DNA of 64,000 bases from Bufo bufo (lineage: Eukaryota > Chordata > Amphibia > Anura > Bufonidae), in NCBI RefSeq assembly GCF_905171765.1, contig NC_053393.1, positions 184,693,921-184,757,920 on the forward strand, in the 5' to 3' direction. The position numbers and the translations under genes are program-made. Below, piece after piece: positions 1 through 9,936 of this stretch (position 1 is the stretch's first letter; every line of letters begins with the position of its first letter). The notes under the pieces are model-generated. The model made no database searches and was not told the origin of the DNA. It was given only the letters and a program-made list of their open reading frames with translations.

Positions 1-452
1 CATTTATTTTACTAATTATATTTCATGTTGTACTAATTGTTTATAATCAGTTTTATAACTACATATACATATCCACTAACTGTGATGGATCAGCGGCAGC
101 TTTTTCATGCTGATTAGTATCTAGTCTATTGATGTTCATTGATGATTCATATTTGTATTCATTAATAGATCTATTATTTTAATTTTAACTTATTTATTGC
201 ATAGTTTAAGACATACATCTGTTATTTATGTATTTATTCCATTGTTTACTATAACAATTTGTGGAATCAATGTTCTTTCAACCATTTGCTGATATTAGCT
301 TCTTATCCTGACCTCCTTTTGGTTCTAGCTTTCTTTTGAACATCTTGTTGGTATCAGTTTTGAGACCTACTTTCCTTTTTGACCTTCTTCCTTTCTTTAT
401 CAGTTTCCTTTAATCTTCTTGCTATTTGTATCTTTTCCCACCCAAACATACA
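1..452. other. AT-rich DNA, no feature recognised
   Basis: Mostly A/T with short runs of T. No open frame of note, no repeat boundary and no RNA gene signature was seen. Confidence 0.6.
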
Positions 453-763
453 GGGGGTAATTTATCATTCTCACATAAGGCTAAATTAGGCATATTTCTG
501 GCACAGATTGTGGTGCAAAACCTATTTGCGCTGCAATCTGTGACTTCGACCTGACCACGCCAGGTCTAAATAAGTGTTTCAGGTGTAGAAAAAGGTCTAA
601 ATGTAAGACAGCTAGGAAGCTGTCTTACATTTAGAACTGGCGCTGGATGTGCTGAAGTTATGGAGAGGCCTGCGCCTCTTCATAAATTTGGCGGAACCAC
701 CGCCAGGTATAGGGGTTATTAAAACCTGCGTCTAAAACGCCGGTCTTAATAAATGTGTCCCAC
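453..763. repeat. Foldback-type MITE, copy 1
   Basis: The ends read GGGGGTAATTTATC on the left and the near-complement AATAAATGTGTCCCAC on the right. An internal hairpin surrounds AGCTAGGAAGCT near 610-640. The right third (GCGCCTCTTCATAA ... GCGTCTAAAACGCCGGTC) is repeated in the same orientation at 1642-1867. No coding capacity. Superfamily not determined. Confidence 0.6.
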
Positions 764-810
764 AGTATTTAAGCCTATATTTTTCCTCGACTACTTATAA
801 AATGCATTTG

Positions 811-1634
811 GAAAGTCTTCAGACCCTTTCACTTTTTCACATTTCATGTTGCATCCTGGTGCTAAAATCTAAATAAATTTAGGTTTTACCACATCAATCT
901 GCACTCAAAACCCCATAATTATGAAAGGTAAACATAAATTTACAAATGTTTGCAAATTTATTAAAAAGGAAACAAAAATTTTGAGTAGATACACAGTGTA
1001 TGTTTTCAGACTCTTTGCTATGTCACTAGAAATTTAGCCCTAGGGTTTCCCATTTTTTAAAATAATCTTTGAAATGCTTTTACACCTTGATTGGAGTCTG
1101 CTTCTAGTAAATTCAGATGATTGGACATGATTTCAAAAGACACCACCCCTCCCCCTGTCTATATAAGGTCTTAGAGCAAAAACTAAGCCAGAAAGATGAA
1201 AGAAGAGCTCAGAGACATTTCCTTAGAGCACAGTGGCCTCCATTATCCTTAAATGGACAGATTTTAGAACAACCAGACTCTTCCTATAGCCGGCCTACCC
1301 ACCAAATTAAGTAAATGAGATTGAACGGCATGGCTGAGCTCCAAAGATCGTATGTACAGATAAAATAAACGTTCAGAAGGTCAGTCATCACTGCAGAACT
1401 CTATCGATCTGAGCTTTTATGGCAGAGTGGCCAGAAAGAAGCCTCTCCTCAATAATAAAAATAAAAAAACACATTAATGCCTGCATGAAGTTTGCAAGAA
1501 AGCACATAGAGGACTCTCAGACTGTGATAAGATTCTATGGTCTGATGAAACCAAGACTTAACTTTTTGGCCTCGATTCTAAGCATCATGTCTGGAGTAAA
1601 TCAGGCAATGCTCACCACCTGCCTAATACTATAA
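811..1634 (+). pseudogene. Tc1/mariner transposase relic
   Basis: A decayed Tc1-like DNA transposon reading on the plus strand. The left part (811-1060) resembles a Tc1-type terminal region (CTTCAGACCCTTTCAC and GCAAATTTATTAAAAAGG). Around 1220 one frame encodes STVASIILKW, typical of the helix-turn-helix DNA-binding part. Around 1545-1634 another frame encodes KILWSDETKT then a stop, followed by LFGLDSKHHVW; the D of WSDET is the first residue of the DDE triad. Everything after the first catalytic Asp, including the second Asp and the Glu, is missing: the similarity stops where the MITE at 1642 begins. Several frameshifts and stops mean it is inactive. It is more eroded than the three Tc1 copies at 28-40 kb and so probably older. 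Confidence 0.75.
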
Positions 1635-1641
1635 AAACTTA

Positions 1642-1867
1642 AGGGATCATTTATTATACTGAAATACGCCTATATTAGGCATACTTCAGGTTAGTTGTGC
1701 CGCTATCTGCAAATTCTCCCTGCTTACGCATGTCTACATTTTTGGGTGTGGTGTGGGTGGGGAAGAGAGGGGCCTGTGACTCCTCATAACTTTGGCAGGT
1801 CCTCCGCCAGCTATAGGGCTGTATTAAGACCGGCGTCTAAAATGCCGGTCTTAATAAATGTGCCCCA
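1642..1867. repeat. Foldback-type MITE, copy 2 (internally deleted)
   Basis: Same family and orientation as 453-763, sharing the right-hand block with CCGCCAGCTATAGGG and GCCGGTCTTAATAAATGTG. The central hairpin of copy 1 is absent. It adjoins the broken end of the Tc1 relic. Confidence 0.6.
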
Positions 1868-2536
1868 TACTCTTCACATACCTTCCTGTGTGTTTTCTTT
1901 GGTGCTGAAAGTGCCCCAGCTTTCTAGTGCATTTTTTATACATTATGTTGTAGACATATAACTTAATGTGACTCTGGTGAATAGGCTGAGTATTGTTGGG
2001 ACCAGGATTATTTGAATACCAAGCCTACAGCAGGATTGTGCACACACTGCACAACCTTATACTGTGAGTGGAATATCAATCATTCTTTTTGCTACATTGT
2101 AGAAACATACAGAGCGCAGTAAGGACAGCTATGATCTTTTCATATTAGCTGCAACAAGAGCGCCATCTTTTCAATTTAGGTATGGAAGTCTTATATTCAT
2201 CAATATCTGCCCAATGAAAACTGACTACTATTGTAACCTAATTATAGCAAATGCATTACCTCTTTTATTCGAATAATAGTGCCATTCTATAGATGTATGT
2301 AGATTTCAAAATTTCCTTGTGCTACAGTCCAGACATCAGACCATTTTGTTTTGTAAAACTGAGACTATAATTAGGTCATTGTTACAATGTATTAAATAGG
2401 CATACTGCTTCATTCATTTATGTTCACAGTTACGCCATTGAAATACCAGATACTTATTGTAATAAATAACACTGTGCTTTTAGTTGAAGAGAAATTATTT
2501 TTTAGAGTTTAGGGGGATAACATTTATTTACTTATG
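1868..2536. other. AT-rich DNA, no feature recognised
   Basis: No open frame, RNA gene or repeat boundary could be supported in this stretch. Confidence 0.5.
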
Positions 2537-2930
2537 GGCCCTTTACATGGGCCGAAAATTGAAACGATCATCTCTAACCACCGTTACTAGTAACGCTGGT
2601 TAGCAATGATCTTGCAGTGTAAATTCCTCCGCTGATTACCCTATGAACGAGCAAAATGCTTGTTTATTGGGTAATTGTATCTTTTATGCAGCATCGTTTC
2701 CCAGTGGCAGATCAAGCTATGTAAACACGATCTGCTGCCAGGAAACAACAAGACAGTATGGGGAAGAGTGGTGGCATTAACAATCTCTCTTTCCTATACT
2801 CCGGAGGAGCTGAGGTGATTGGTGCGTGTAAATCTCCTCAGCTAACCATCAGCAGATTGTCGGGAAGGAACGATTCCATCCCGACAATCTGCTAGATCGT
2901 CGTCCCATATCATGGGACTATCACAAGCCA
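2537..2930. repeat. Probable palindromic MITE (GGGCCCTTTACATGGGCC type)
   Basis: Starts with GGGCCCTTTACATGGGCC and contains several local inverted repeats: GGCAGATCAAG with GATCTGCTGCC, CTGAGGTGATTG with CTCCTCAG, and the pair CAGATTGTCGGGA / TCCCGACAATCTG at about 2850-2890. Non-coding. The right boundary is uncertain. Confidence 0.5.
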
Positions 2931-3754
2931 TAAATAGACTTATACATGCATGGCAATATTATTGGTGTAATATACTACATACTATAGTTCAGTAAGCATA
3001 GTGTAGATTAGAGATGAGTGAACCAGTTTGGGTTTGCTACAAACTTTTCAGGTTTGGTTTGATTGGATGAATCCAGTAAAACGGTGCTGACAGACAGCTC
3101 AGATGAGGCAGTCAGTGGGGCAGCAAGCAAGGAGGTGCCCTAGCAGAATGACGAGGACATCATTCTGTATTGAGCTCTGAATGAAGGGGCATGGGTGTAG
3201 CAATCTGTGGCAGAAAACAATCTTGGAGACAGTGTAAGGTCACAATCAAGCTTCTTTTCTCATGTCAGGCACAGTGAAGGGAAAGAGTAGAAAGAATGGC
3301 CACACAAGCAAGCATTTTTCTAAAGTATACCAAGCATCAAACATCCCGCCAGCTGTGACCACTCCAACTCCAAGTGGGCAGCAACAATGGCGGTAACATA
3401 GTGGCCACGCTGAACTTGGGGGAAATAACACATGCTCCCTGCATGGTGCATGTCATTAACCTTGTTGTGCCACACTTTTTAAGAAATTGTACTAGCTTGT
3501 GCAAGGTGCTGGCAATGTCCAGGAGAATTTCCTCGCCTTCAAGCCATTCTTATGTGGTAATGCTCTCCTGGACTTGTAGCGAAAAACCGGTATGCAGTAA
3601 CACTGCTTAATTTGCAACATATCAAAACAGCTAGTATGGACTGAGCACTCACATCCAGAGTATGTGAGGATACAAGGTATATAAAATTCCAACAAGAAAT
3701 CAGAGGTAGTTGCTGCAAATTCAAACAATGAAGCTGATATTACTGCAGACACAT

Positions 3755-4825
3755 ACAGATGTATACAAGTGTATATAAAATGGCAAAAATATAGTATCTT
3801 GTTCTGGGTAAAATGTCTTGCTCTGGATAAAATGTATTTAGTGCACTCAATACCGCAAGATCCTCAATGGCATATATCATCCCCTTACAGGGGTATGTTC
3901 CTTTAAAAGCAAAGTGATTTGACCCGTTTATGAGAGCTCAACCACAGCATGTGCAAATGTGCAAATGTATTGGCATAAATGTTAGTTCTGTAACACAGCG
4001 TGGTACGGCATAGATGCGTTTGCGTTTTTGGAGATTTTTATGACCCAATGTTTAATATACATAAATATATATGGTTTTTTAAATTTATTAATTTGCAAGT
4101 GGATTTTAATGTATAAAGTAGGAATACAAGATGGCAGACATATTCAATTTCAGGTTTTGAGATGAACACATATTCCGGGTTTTTAAAATAGCCCAAATTT
4201 AATATAAAAAGGAGGGATGATCATTATGGCAGGTTAAAACTGAGGAAGGGGCCAAGAGTGGGTCCCGAAACGCATATGGTTAATACCTGCCCACCCAAAA
4301 AGGACTTTTTTTATGAAGTTTAATCCTCTACTGGACTTTGTTGGCTAGCCAAACGAACATTCCATTTGGAAGGACCCGCCCTCAAGCTCACGTCACGTGA
4401 CACAGCATGTGATACACCACAGGTCTGCGATTGCTGAGGACATGGATACACTTTTACCTGCTCCGCTTACTGGGAAAAGAAACGAATACGAAAGTCGTCT
4501 GGAGAGGTAATTGTGGTATTGCCAGTCCAGGCCCAGTGGGACGCCACAGAGAGCCGGACTCTATGCCATACCACGCTGTGTTACAGAACTAACATTTATG
4601 CCAATACATTTGCACATGCTGTGGTTGAGCTCTCATAAACGGGTCAAATCACTTTGCTTTTAAAGGAACATACCCCTATAAGGGGACGATATATGCCATT
4701 GAGGATCCTGCGGTATTGAGTGCACTAAATACATTTTATCCAGAGCAACACATTTTACCCAGAACAAGATACTATATTTTTGCCATTTAAATTTGACATT
4801 ATATATACACTTGTATACATCTGTA
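3755..4825. repeat. Inverted repeat arms of the Penelope-like element
   Basis: The left arm (3755-4013) and right arm (4562-4825) are reverse complements of each other with few differences, for example GGCATAAATGTTAGTTCTG at 3972 against CAGAACTAACATTTATGCC at 4584. A shorter outer pair (AACAGCTAGTATGGAC near 3624 and GTCCATACTAGCTGTT near 4899) extends the symmetry. The arms contain no open frame. Confidence 0.85.
4228..4291 (+). ncRNA. Hammerhead-ribozyme-like motif
   Basis: The order of parts matches a type I hammerhead with a very short stem III. Stem I 5' strand GGCAGGT (4228-4234) is exactly complementary to ACCTGCC (4285-4291). Core box 1 CTGAGGA (4240-4246) fits CUGANGA. Stem II is GGGGCC (4248-4253) with GGTCCC (4261-4266), including one G-U pair. 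Core box 2 GAAAC is 4267-4271. A GUU at 4279-4281 is a plausible NUH cleavage site. Stem I pairs next to the core are weak, so activity is uncertain. Such motifs are known in Penelope-like elements, which agrees with the surrounding insertion. Confidence 0.65.
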
Positions 4826-5046
4826 TTTTATATACCTTATATGTTTTAGAATTTTCAATAAATTGTTATTTTATCTGATAATCTGGATGTGAGTGTTTGG
4901 TCCATACTAGCTGTTTTGATGTGATGTTCTTTGTTGACGTGGTGGATCTTTAGGACCTAACAGCACCTCCCTTGTTATTGTGGGGTGAACCAGCATATCT
5001 GTTTCTTAATTTGCAACGTCCCAACTTTCTGAAATTTAAGCTAGAG

Positions 5047-5710
5047 CAATGGTGGCGAACCTATGGCACGGGTGCTAGAGGCGGCACTCAGAGCCCTCTC
5101 TGTGGGCAGCCGCGCCCTGGAAATAGTGTATGGTGTACCAATATGCCTTAGACTTTTCCTGCTATTCATCAGCGCAGGGCTTGCTATGAACAGCACAGGC
5201 AGTACATTGAATGTAGGCAGGCTTTTATAGATAAAGGATAAAGTACATGGAAGATATACTATATTGGTCTGTAGTATTGAGGTTAAATTGCCGTGTTGAG
5301 CGGCAGGGGCAATATTCGAATTTGCGATATTTCGTGAATATTTGGGCAAATATTCATCATATATTTGCGAATTTGAGAATTCATGATTTCGTCATTATTT
5401 TCTTGATTGTGAAAATCGACAATCGAAAAATTTGCGATGCAGAAATTTGCGATCAACACTACTCCTATAAACAACTTTCCCATTGGTTGCTAGGGATGTT
5501 GCTATTCGCAATAAATTCACAATAAATTTGCGATTAGAATATTTGTGAATACGAATATATAGCACTATATTCTAAATATTCGCAAATTTTCGAAGTGGCG
5601 ATATTCGCAATTAAAATTTGTGATTTGAATATTCGCGCTCAGCACTAATAAATAAGTGGGTTTTGGGTTGCAGTTTGGGCACTCGGTCTGTAAAAGGTTC
5701 GCCATCACTG
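5047..5710. mobile_element. Non-autonomous hAT (TIR CAGTGATGGCGAACC)
   Basis: The ends CAATGGTGGCGAACCT (left) and AGGTTCGCCATCACTG (right) are inverted repeats. The flanks AGCTAGAG (5039-5046) and TACTAGAG (5711-5718) agree at 6 of 8 positions, as expected for an aged 8-bp hAT target duplication. The interior (GGTTTTGGGTTGCAGTTTGG near 5660 and GGTTAAATTGCCGTGTT near 5281) resembles a widespread vertebrate Charlie-like hAT family, though I cannot fix the exact name. It sits in hAT element D and is split by a second MITE. Confidence 0.7.
5294..5647. repeat. AT-rich hAT-like MITE nested in the 5047-5710 element
   Basis: The ends TGTTGAGCGGCAGGGGC and CGCTCAGCACTA are imperfect inverted copies. 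The body is full of ATTCG/CGAAT words (AATATTCGAATTTGCGA and others). The same family appears complete at 11701-12402 and in part at 13294. The insertion replaced part of the host element, and no clean target duplication remains. Confidence 0.65.
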
Positions 5711-6249
5711 TACTAGAGCGTCTGTATGAGCAGTGGAAAACCGTGAGTAATTTTGTCATGCACCAGACTGCCTTACAGGAAGAATATGTTGTTTCAGGGT
5801 CAGGCAGTGGCGGCTATGTGAGATGCCTATTGGCTGCTAAAGACCTTTAAAGAAGCCACAAAATTTCTCATTTGGGCCAACTGTGGCATGAGCAATCTCA
5901 TCTCCCTCATATTTATTTTAGAACAGAAGCTGACATTCATGTAGCAAGAGACGACGGCAGAAGAAGAACAGCTAACACATCTTGCTGTTCACCCCGTAGC
6001 TGTTTGGGGACCCACAAGGAGAAACTCCCATGGAGGATGAGGAACTCCCACTTGAGGAGGAGGAGTCGGAGGAGCAAGAGGATGATGATGGCACTGGTCA
6101 CAACACCCAATAGTCTCAGTGGGGTGTGGAGATGGAAAGAACTGGCTTCTTGGGCACGCTGGCCAGAATGGCGACCTGTATGCTTGTTTGCATACTTAAT
6201 GACAAGCATATCATTTACATTAGCAGTCTGATGATTACTGGTAATCATA

Positions 6250-7046
6250 CACTAAATATGCATACAATGAAGGATGCCCGCAACGGACCACATGTAAGAC
6301 AAATGTGCAGATGGGGCTATAAATAACAGAAAATCACTGAAAATGGTGCACTACAATGATAATCGCCAATATATTCTTATATCAAGAACATACCAGAGCC
6401 TGTGCACCCCGTCAAGGTCTCTCAAAATTGCATGGGACCTAACGCTAACCTACCTATGGCGTATGGACAATTTATGATAGGTGCATAAAGTCTGACACAC
6501 AGCCAGCAGCTCCCAGTTACCTCCAGCGTGAAATCACACATACAATGGGAGGAGGGAAGAGGCTGTGAGTCCCACCTATAACAGGCTCATGTGACGTAGG
6601 CTGCCCAGGTGCACCTGAATGTTACCCATAGATCAAAATTAATGAACATTCAAACCTGTGCTTGCCCTACCTCCAGGCTTACATATACAGACAAAATCAC
6701 AGAATAAAGTGGTCTAAAAGGCAAAAGATGCTCAAGACCCCAAATGCTGTTGCACATTTCTACCCGGGGGAACAAATCCTATACATGTGATCTGTTGCTA
6801 ACAGCAGTCCCCAGAAAGAATGCATACAGTGGAGGATGCCAGAGCGGACCACTCTTACCACAAAAACATCCTACCTAGATTTTAAAAGCAGAAAATGCTC
6901 AAAACCAGTGCCATTTTGAGAGACCTTGATGGGGTGCGTGGACTCCGGTATGTTCTTGATATAAGAATATATTGGTGAAAGTCTCATTTTAATATCAGCG
7001 TGAGGATTTAGCCTTATATTCTCAATTTCATTTACCATTGTAGTGC
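6250..7046 (-). repeat. Unrecognised interspersed repeat R1, copy A
   Basis: Shares long stretches in reverse orientation with 10536-10975, for example GGCATCCTCCATTGTATGCAT-type and GGGGATTGCTGTTAGCAAC-type blocks. Within the copy, 6357-6428 is inverted at about 6905-6985 (ATATCAAGAACATACC against GGTATGTTCTTGATAT), making a foldback. No coding similarity. Its last 85 bp (6962-7046) are repeated on the far side of the LINE. Confidence 0.65.
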
Positions 7047-7697
7047 CAGGAAACTGTTCCCTATATGAGATATACAGGTTTCAGTTTCCCAGTCTAATAC
7101 TGGGTAGTTGAAGTCCCCCATAATAACGACCTCATTATGATCTGCCGCCTCATCTATCTCGTTTAGTAGGAGATTTTCTGTGGACTCTGGTATATTAGGT
7201 GGTTTATAATAAACTCCTATTAATATTTTATTATTGTTTTTGCCGCCATGTATTTCTACCCACAGTGACTCCACTTGTTCATGTCCCTCACTTATATCTT
7301 CTCTGACTGTGGGCTTTAGACAGGACTTTACATGAAAGCAGACCCCTCCCCCTCTCCATTTTATGTGATCATTTCTAAACAGACTGTAACCCAGTATGTT
7401 AACCGCCCAGTCTTAGCTATCATCCAGCCATGTCTCAGTTATTCCCACTATGTCATAGTCCTCCTCACACATCACTAATTCCAGTTCACCAGTTTTATTA
7501 GTCAGGCTTCTGGCATTAGTATACATAAAATTAAGAGGTTTATATATATTGTTTACCCTACACCTTTCCTTCTGAACTGTTCTAGTCCCTCCTTTCATTC
7601 CTCCCCCAGTCCCACTACCTTGCCCCCGGTCTCTATCTGCACTATCTTCCCATCCTATAATGTAATTACCCTGCCCCCCAGTCCCTAGTTTAAACAC
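7032..7697 (-). pseudogene. CR1-like ORF2, endonuclease part only
   Basis: Encodes the N-terminal APE-like endonuclease that nicks target DNA for LINE integration. Recognisable pieces are MYTNARSLTNK (the conserved N-A-R-S-L-x-N-K start), DIVGITETWL (catalytic Glu in the TETW block), VWVEI-like SLWVEIHGG, GVYYKPPN and VVIMGDFNYP (the G-D-F-N block). The frame overlaps the end of ORF1 by 13 bases and opens at a GTG rather than an ATG, so translation by re-initiation or ribosomal coupling is possible. A TAA at 7413-7415 directly after TWLDDS interrupts an otherwise continuous frame that goes on to SHIGNSFLAL. Coding then runs into repeat R1 at 7046, so the reverse transcriptase is absent. Confidence 0.85.
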
Positions 7698-8006
7698 TCC
7701 TCTGACCTTCTAGCCATCTTCTCCCCCAACGCAGCTGCCCCTTCCCCATTGAGGTGCAGCCCATCCCTACGATAGAGCCTGTAGCCAACAGAGAAGTCGA
7801 CCCAGTTCTCCAGGAACCCAAACCCCTCCTTCCTACACCAGTTCTTGAGACACTTGTTAACCTCCCTAATCTCCTGCTGCCTTTCTTGTGTGGCTCGTGG
7901 TGCAGGTAGTATTTTGGAAAACACTACCTTTGAGGTCCTTGCCCTAAGCTTTTGACCTAAATCCTTAAAATCATTTTTAAGGATGCTCCACCTACCTCTA
8001 ACTTTG

Positions 8007-8989
8007 TGTCATGGTGGGGAGTGGGGAAAACCCACCGTACAATGTCGTATATAAAGTGGAAGCATCTAGGCCAGGACACCGGGATGAGGGAGCAGGTCAC
8101 CTCATAAAGCGTCCCTAATCCTCGCCCTAACTCCTCACATATGAGCGGACCTGGATGGTAGGACGGCTCATACCCAGGATACCTTTGGCCCTGAGTCGCC
8201 CTGATAATCCCTTTCATAGGAGCAGAGGAGAGACGACCTGTTCTTCCAAGACACGGAAGAACATGAGTCCCAAATGGCCTAGTTGCAAGGAAAAGTAGGA
8301 GACTGTATGCAATAACTAAATCGGCAGGTAAGTACACAGAAAAACACTTACATGCCGCAGCCACCATATCTGGAACCCGTGCATAAGTACAGGAGCCCAC
8401 ACACCAAACTGGACACCATACCAACAACACCCACACACAGGTATCGAGCACACCAGCTACTGCCTGGACCCAGGCAGCACTGCATACAGGCTTATGGTTC
8501 ACCGCTCTGGGAAACCAGCCCCCTTACGGAGGTACACAACACAGGAACAAGTCTAGGAAACATGCTGGACTACAAACACCAAGGGATCAAACATGTAAGA
8601 ACCACTAGACAAGACAACCACCTATACATAAACATCACCAAACATATGCAAGGGTAGTGAAGGGAGGACAGAGGGATGACAGCGGAGAGACATCGCAGGA
8701 GACATCGATGTCCCACTAGGTGACCCTCAAGGACTGGGCAGACAGAACACCCTGGACAGGAGCAGAGCTCCAGCACCAACGACGGCTGGAGTACAAATGA
8801 CTCCAGCCAGGGAGCCACAGGTAATAAAACCCTAGTGACCACACCCAGGAGTTAACCCTTCCATTATCATACAGAGCAGGAACCAGGAGAAGGGGAGCAA
8901 AGAACACACATGCAGACAACCATGCATTTCCCCTGGCAACCAGCATGTACTGCAAAGGTGTCACAGCGTACAACACAGAGGCCGTGACA
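8007..8989. mobile_element. Probable solo LTR inside LINE ORF1
   Basis: Bounded by TGTCATGG and CCGTGACA, giving the TG...CA ends usual for LTRs, with a 5-bp direct repeat CTTTG at 8002-8006 and 8990-8994. A TATATAAAG lies near 8048 and AATAAA near 8823 on the plus strand, which would fit a plus-strand LTR, but neither is decisive. No coding similarity. A non-autonomous DNA element is the alternative, since the ends are also imperfect inverted repeats. The clean excision of frame in ORF1 fixes the boundaries. Confidence 0.55.
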
Positions 8990-9602
8990 CTTTGTCATTG
9001 ATTCCAATATGGACCATGACTGCTGGATATTCTCCAGCCCCTCCCAGTAATCTGTCAAACCGATCCATAATGTGTCGAACTAGAGCACCAGGAATACAAC
9101 ACACCATTCGACGATCCCAGTCTTTGTAACAGATTGCCCTATCTGTACCCCTAATAATTGAGTCTCCAACTACCACCACCTGTCTGGTCTGCCCTGCTCT
9201 CCTAGTCCCCTGCTTACTGGAGCTGACATTCCCCTGAGTGGCAGAGGAAGGGTCCGACTGCAGCAGTGCTCTCCCTAAACTGACATCCCCCTCATCTGCC
9301 AACCTTGCAAACTTGGGGTGTGTCAGATCAGAGCTAGCCTCCCTGGCATTCTTCCCTCTACCAAGCTTTCTAACAGTTATCCAGCTAGCTACCTCACTTT
9401 TCATAGTGTGCTTGCTCAGTGAGCAGCAAATTCTTTTCCAAATTGTCAACGCTTCTCAGTGTTGAAACTCGCCCGGTTAGATACTCGATGTGCAATTCCA
9501 AACAGGCAATTTGTTTCCATTTTGAGCAAAGATATGCACCCTCAAACGGCTGTTCCAGGGCTGCATACATTAGACAATATGTGCACTGGACTGTGCTGTC
9601 AA

Positions 9603-9915
9603 CAGTGATGGCCAGTTCCCATTGTTCGCCCGCGAACATATGCGGGCTGCCATCTTTTTTAACTAGTCCAGCGAGGCACAGGTAAGCCCTTACCTGTGCC
9701 TGTGCGTGAGCAGGTCTAAAAACAAATGCGGTCACCTGGAGCAGGCAGTTCCGAGAACAGCCAGATGAAGGCCCCCGGTGGCTGTTCTCAGAACTGCCTG
9801 CTCCCGCTGACCGCACTTGTTTTCAGACCGGCTCGCGCACTGGCACAGGTAAGGGCTTACCTGTGCCTCGCCGGACTTGTGAAAAACGATGGCAGCCCGC
9901 ATATGTTCATCACTG
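9603..9915. repeat. hAT-type MITE, long hairpin, in LINE ORF1
   Basis: A 313-bp element with ends CAGTGATGGCCAG and CATCACTG, flanked by a perfect 8-bp duplication GCTGTCAA (9595-9602 and 9916-9923), the size made by hAT transposases. Most of it folds on itself: GAACATATGCGGGCTGCC at 9635 against GGCAGCCCGCATATGTTC, and GGCAGTTCCGAGAACAGCC against GGCTGTTCTCAGAACTGCC. Confidence 0.9.
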
Positions 9916-9936
9916 GCTGTCAATAATGGAACACAT

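Larger units (their letters stand above)
3619..5004 (+). mobile_element. Non-coding Penelope-like retroelement copy
   Basis: A 1,386-bp insertion bounded by a perfect 13-bp direct repeat, CTTAATTTGCAAC, at 3606-3618 and 5005-5017; removing it rejoins the hAT transposase similarity. It has inverted arms (3755-4013 and 4562-4825) around a spacer of about 550 bp. The spacer holds the hammerhead-like motif at 4228-4291. Hammerhead motifs in the terminal repeats are known for Penelope-like elements, and target duplications of this size fit. No reverse transcriptase or GIY-YIG coding is present, so the assignment rests on the ribozyme motif, repeat layout and target duplication. Confidence 0.6.
3009..6250 (+). 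pseudogene. Decayed hAT transposase (element D), multiply interrupted
   Basis: A hAT-type end (TAGAGATGAGTGAACC) starts at 3009. From 3371 the plus strand encodes GNIVATLNLGEITHAPCMVH then VINLVV, matching the hAT catalytic-core block around the second Asp and the conserved H-x-P-C-x-x-H-x-L-N-L-VV stretch. The similarity resumes at 5018 (FLKFKLEQ) and again at 5711 (VLERLYEQWKTVSNFV), the block that follows the conserved RWNST region. Further pieces lie at 5840-6230, with many stops. The gaps are a Penelope-like insertion (3619-5004) and a non-autonomous hAT (5047-5710), both with target duplications. The BED finger and C-terminal dimerisation domain are not recognisable here. Confidence 0.75.
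7685..9936 (-). pseudogene. CR1-like ORF1 with esterase domain, split by two insertions
   Basis: The likely start is an ATG at 9936-9934 preceded in frame by a stop. Seven codons later the frame is cut by a 313-bp MITE (9603-9915). It continues with a Cys-containing region (CTYC ... YLCSKW ... ACLELHIEYL) and a leucine-rich, coiled-coil-like stretch to about 9430. A frameshift near 9400 leads into the SGNH domain: VVVVGDSIIRGTD (block I, nucleophile Ser in GDS) and VMVHIGINDK (block III, G-x-N-D). A 983-bp insertion (8007-8989) follows the K. Removing it with one target-duplication copy rejoins VRGRWSILKNDF without loss of frame. The domain ends with RRDGLHLNGEG, carrying the catalytic Asp/His pair (D-x-x-H), and the frame stops at 7685. 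ORF1 proteins of this group bind RNA; the esterase role is unsettled. Confidence 0.85.

Noticed and set aside
3246..3752. Minus-strand open frames over the hAT D fragment
   Set aside because: Antisense to the recognisable hAT core block and without similarity.
7957..8502. 181-codon minus-strand open frame
   Set aside because: Lies mostly in the LTR-like insertion 8007-8989, shows no family resemblance, and the real LINE frame bypasses it.
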